This document shows positions 5,771 to 6,220 of a stretch of DNA of 6,220 nt, in pieces; the first letter of the stretch is position 1; every line of letters begins with the position of its first letter. The stretch comes from Phenylobacterium sp. (GTDB taxonomy: Bacteria; Pseudomonadota; Alphaproteobacteria; Caulobacterales; Caulobacteraceae), in assembly GCA_025350885.1 (NCBI GenBank), contig JANXXA010000580.1:1-6220 (forward strand), in the 5' to 3' direction. A program made the position numbers and the translations under genes. The notes under the pieces were generated by a model that saw nothing but the letters and a program-made list of their open reading frames with translations, had not been told where the DNA came from and ran no database searches.

Positions 5771-6220
5771 AGAACCGCGGCGAACTGTTCGGCGATCCAG
5801 TCGGCCTGGTCGGCCGTGAGGATCAGCGGCGGGGCGATGCGGATGGTGTGGTCGTGGGTCTCCTTGGCCAAGAGGCCGCGCGCCCGCAGCGCCTCGCAGA
5901 CCGGCCGAGCGCCGCCGGCTTCGGGGTGCAGTTCGACGGCCAGCATGAGGCCCCGGCCGCGCACCTGCCGGACGCTATCGGCGCCGATCGCGGCTAGCGA
6001 GGCCTGCAGGCGATCACCGACGCGGGCGGCGTTCTCGATCATGCCCTCCTCGACCAGCACCTTCAGCGCCGCGCGGGCCACGGCGCAGGCCAGGGGATTG
6101 CCGCCGAAGGTCGAACCATGCTCGCCGGGATGCAGGACGTCCATCACCTCGGAGTTCGAGAGCACCGCGGAGACCGGATAGAATCCGCCCGACAGCGCCT
6201 TGCCGATCAGCGTCAGGTCG
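5767..6220 (-). CDS. rocD: Ornithine aminotransferase, C-terminal part (cut by window edge)
   Basis: PLP-dependent ornithine--oxo-acid transaminase (EC 2.6.1.13). It moves the delta-amino group of ornithine to 2-oxoglutarate, giving glutamate semialdehyde in cytoplasmic arginine/ornithine catabolism. The last 150 residues of a family usually about 400 long are visible. The fragment opens with [20 protein letters not shown], whose Lys (codon 6201-6199) is the Schiff-base lysine. Then come [22 protein letters not shown], the family-typical phosphate-contact and dimer segment, and the small C-terminal domain ([29 protein letters not shown]), ending in [15 protein letters not shown] together with [14 protein letters not shown] favours RocD over the related acetylornithine aminotransferase ArgD. 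The stop TAG is the CTA at 5767-5769 on the plus strand, which lies inside the terminal CTAG of the second palindromic repeat. It is convergent with the receptor gene; nothing ties it functionally to the signalling locus. Confidence 0.95.
   Translation of the reverse strand, partial: DLTLIGKALSGGFYPVSAVLSNSEVMDVLHPGEHGSTFGGNPLACAVARAALKVLVEEGMIENAARVGDRLQASLAAIGADSVRQVRGRGLMLAVELHPEAGGARPVCEALRARGLLAKETHDHTIRIAPPLILTADQADWIAEQFAAVL

Noticed and set aside
5433..5819. Plus-strand open frame spanning the receptor end and both palindromes
   Set aside because: It reads out of frame through the receptor and through palindromic repeats; the product resembles no protein family.

Overview
The window is GC-rich (coding third positions are almost all G or C) and reads as chromosomal DNA from an alphaproteobacterium. 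The style of the FecI-type sigma factor, FecR and STN-containing TonB receptor, together with the RocD sequence, suggests Caulobacterales (for example a Caulobacter or Phenylobacterium relative). That placement is inferred from family resemblance, not from a marker gene.

Layout: (1) The 3' part of a multi-pass membrane protein of the COG4705 type ends at 557. (2) A short exported protein of unknown function lies on the minus strand (1069 to 653), convergent with the first gene. A small hairpin sits between them. (3) A 473-base stretch with no convincing gene (1070-1542) separates two divergent gene starts. (4) A cell-surface signalling locus on the plus strand holds a FecI-type ECF sigma factor (1543-2070), a FecR-type anti-sigma regulator (2180-3151) and a TonB-dependent outer-membrane transducer with an N-terminal STN signalling domain (about 3148-5580). 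(5) An intergenic block (5581-5766) is almost filled by two related long palindromes. (6) The C-terminal third of an ornithine aminotransferase (RocD) runs in from the right edge on the minus strand and ends at 5767.

How the locus should work, by analogy with Fec/Fox/Fiu systems: ligand binding by the receptor is relayed through its periplasmic STN domain to FecR, which spans the inner membrane and controls the sigma factor. The sigma factor then transcribes the fecR-receptor unit. The ligand cannot be read from the sequence, because no siderophore, haem or citrate genes are next to it. Two details suggest particular control. A 5-bp hairpin followed by five T overlaps the sigma stop codon, so sigma and fecR may be separate transcripts. 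The receptor has no ATG/GTG start compatible with a full signal peptide; its best start is a CTG overlapping the fecR stop.

The most distinctive feature is the pair of palindromes at 5605-5679 and 5694-5770. They are oppositely oriented copies of one 69-71 bp element. Each is flanked as C-TA-[element]-TA-G, each carries the same 4-nt asymmetry, and the arms differ at five positions, all compensated on the other arm. This fits a non-autonomous (MITE-like) element inserting at CTAG with TA duplication, as IS630/Tc1-type transposases do. One insertion sits exactly in the stop codon of rocD and regenerates it.
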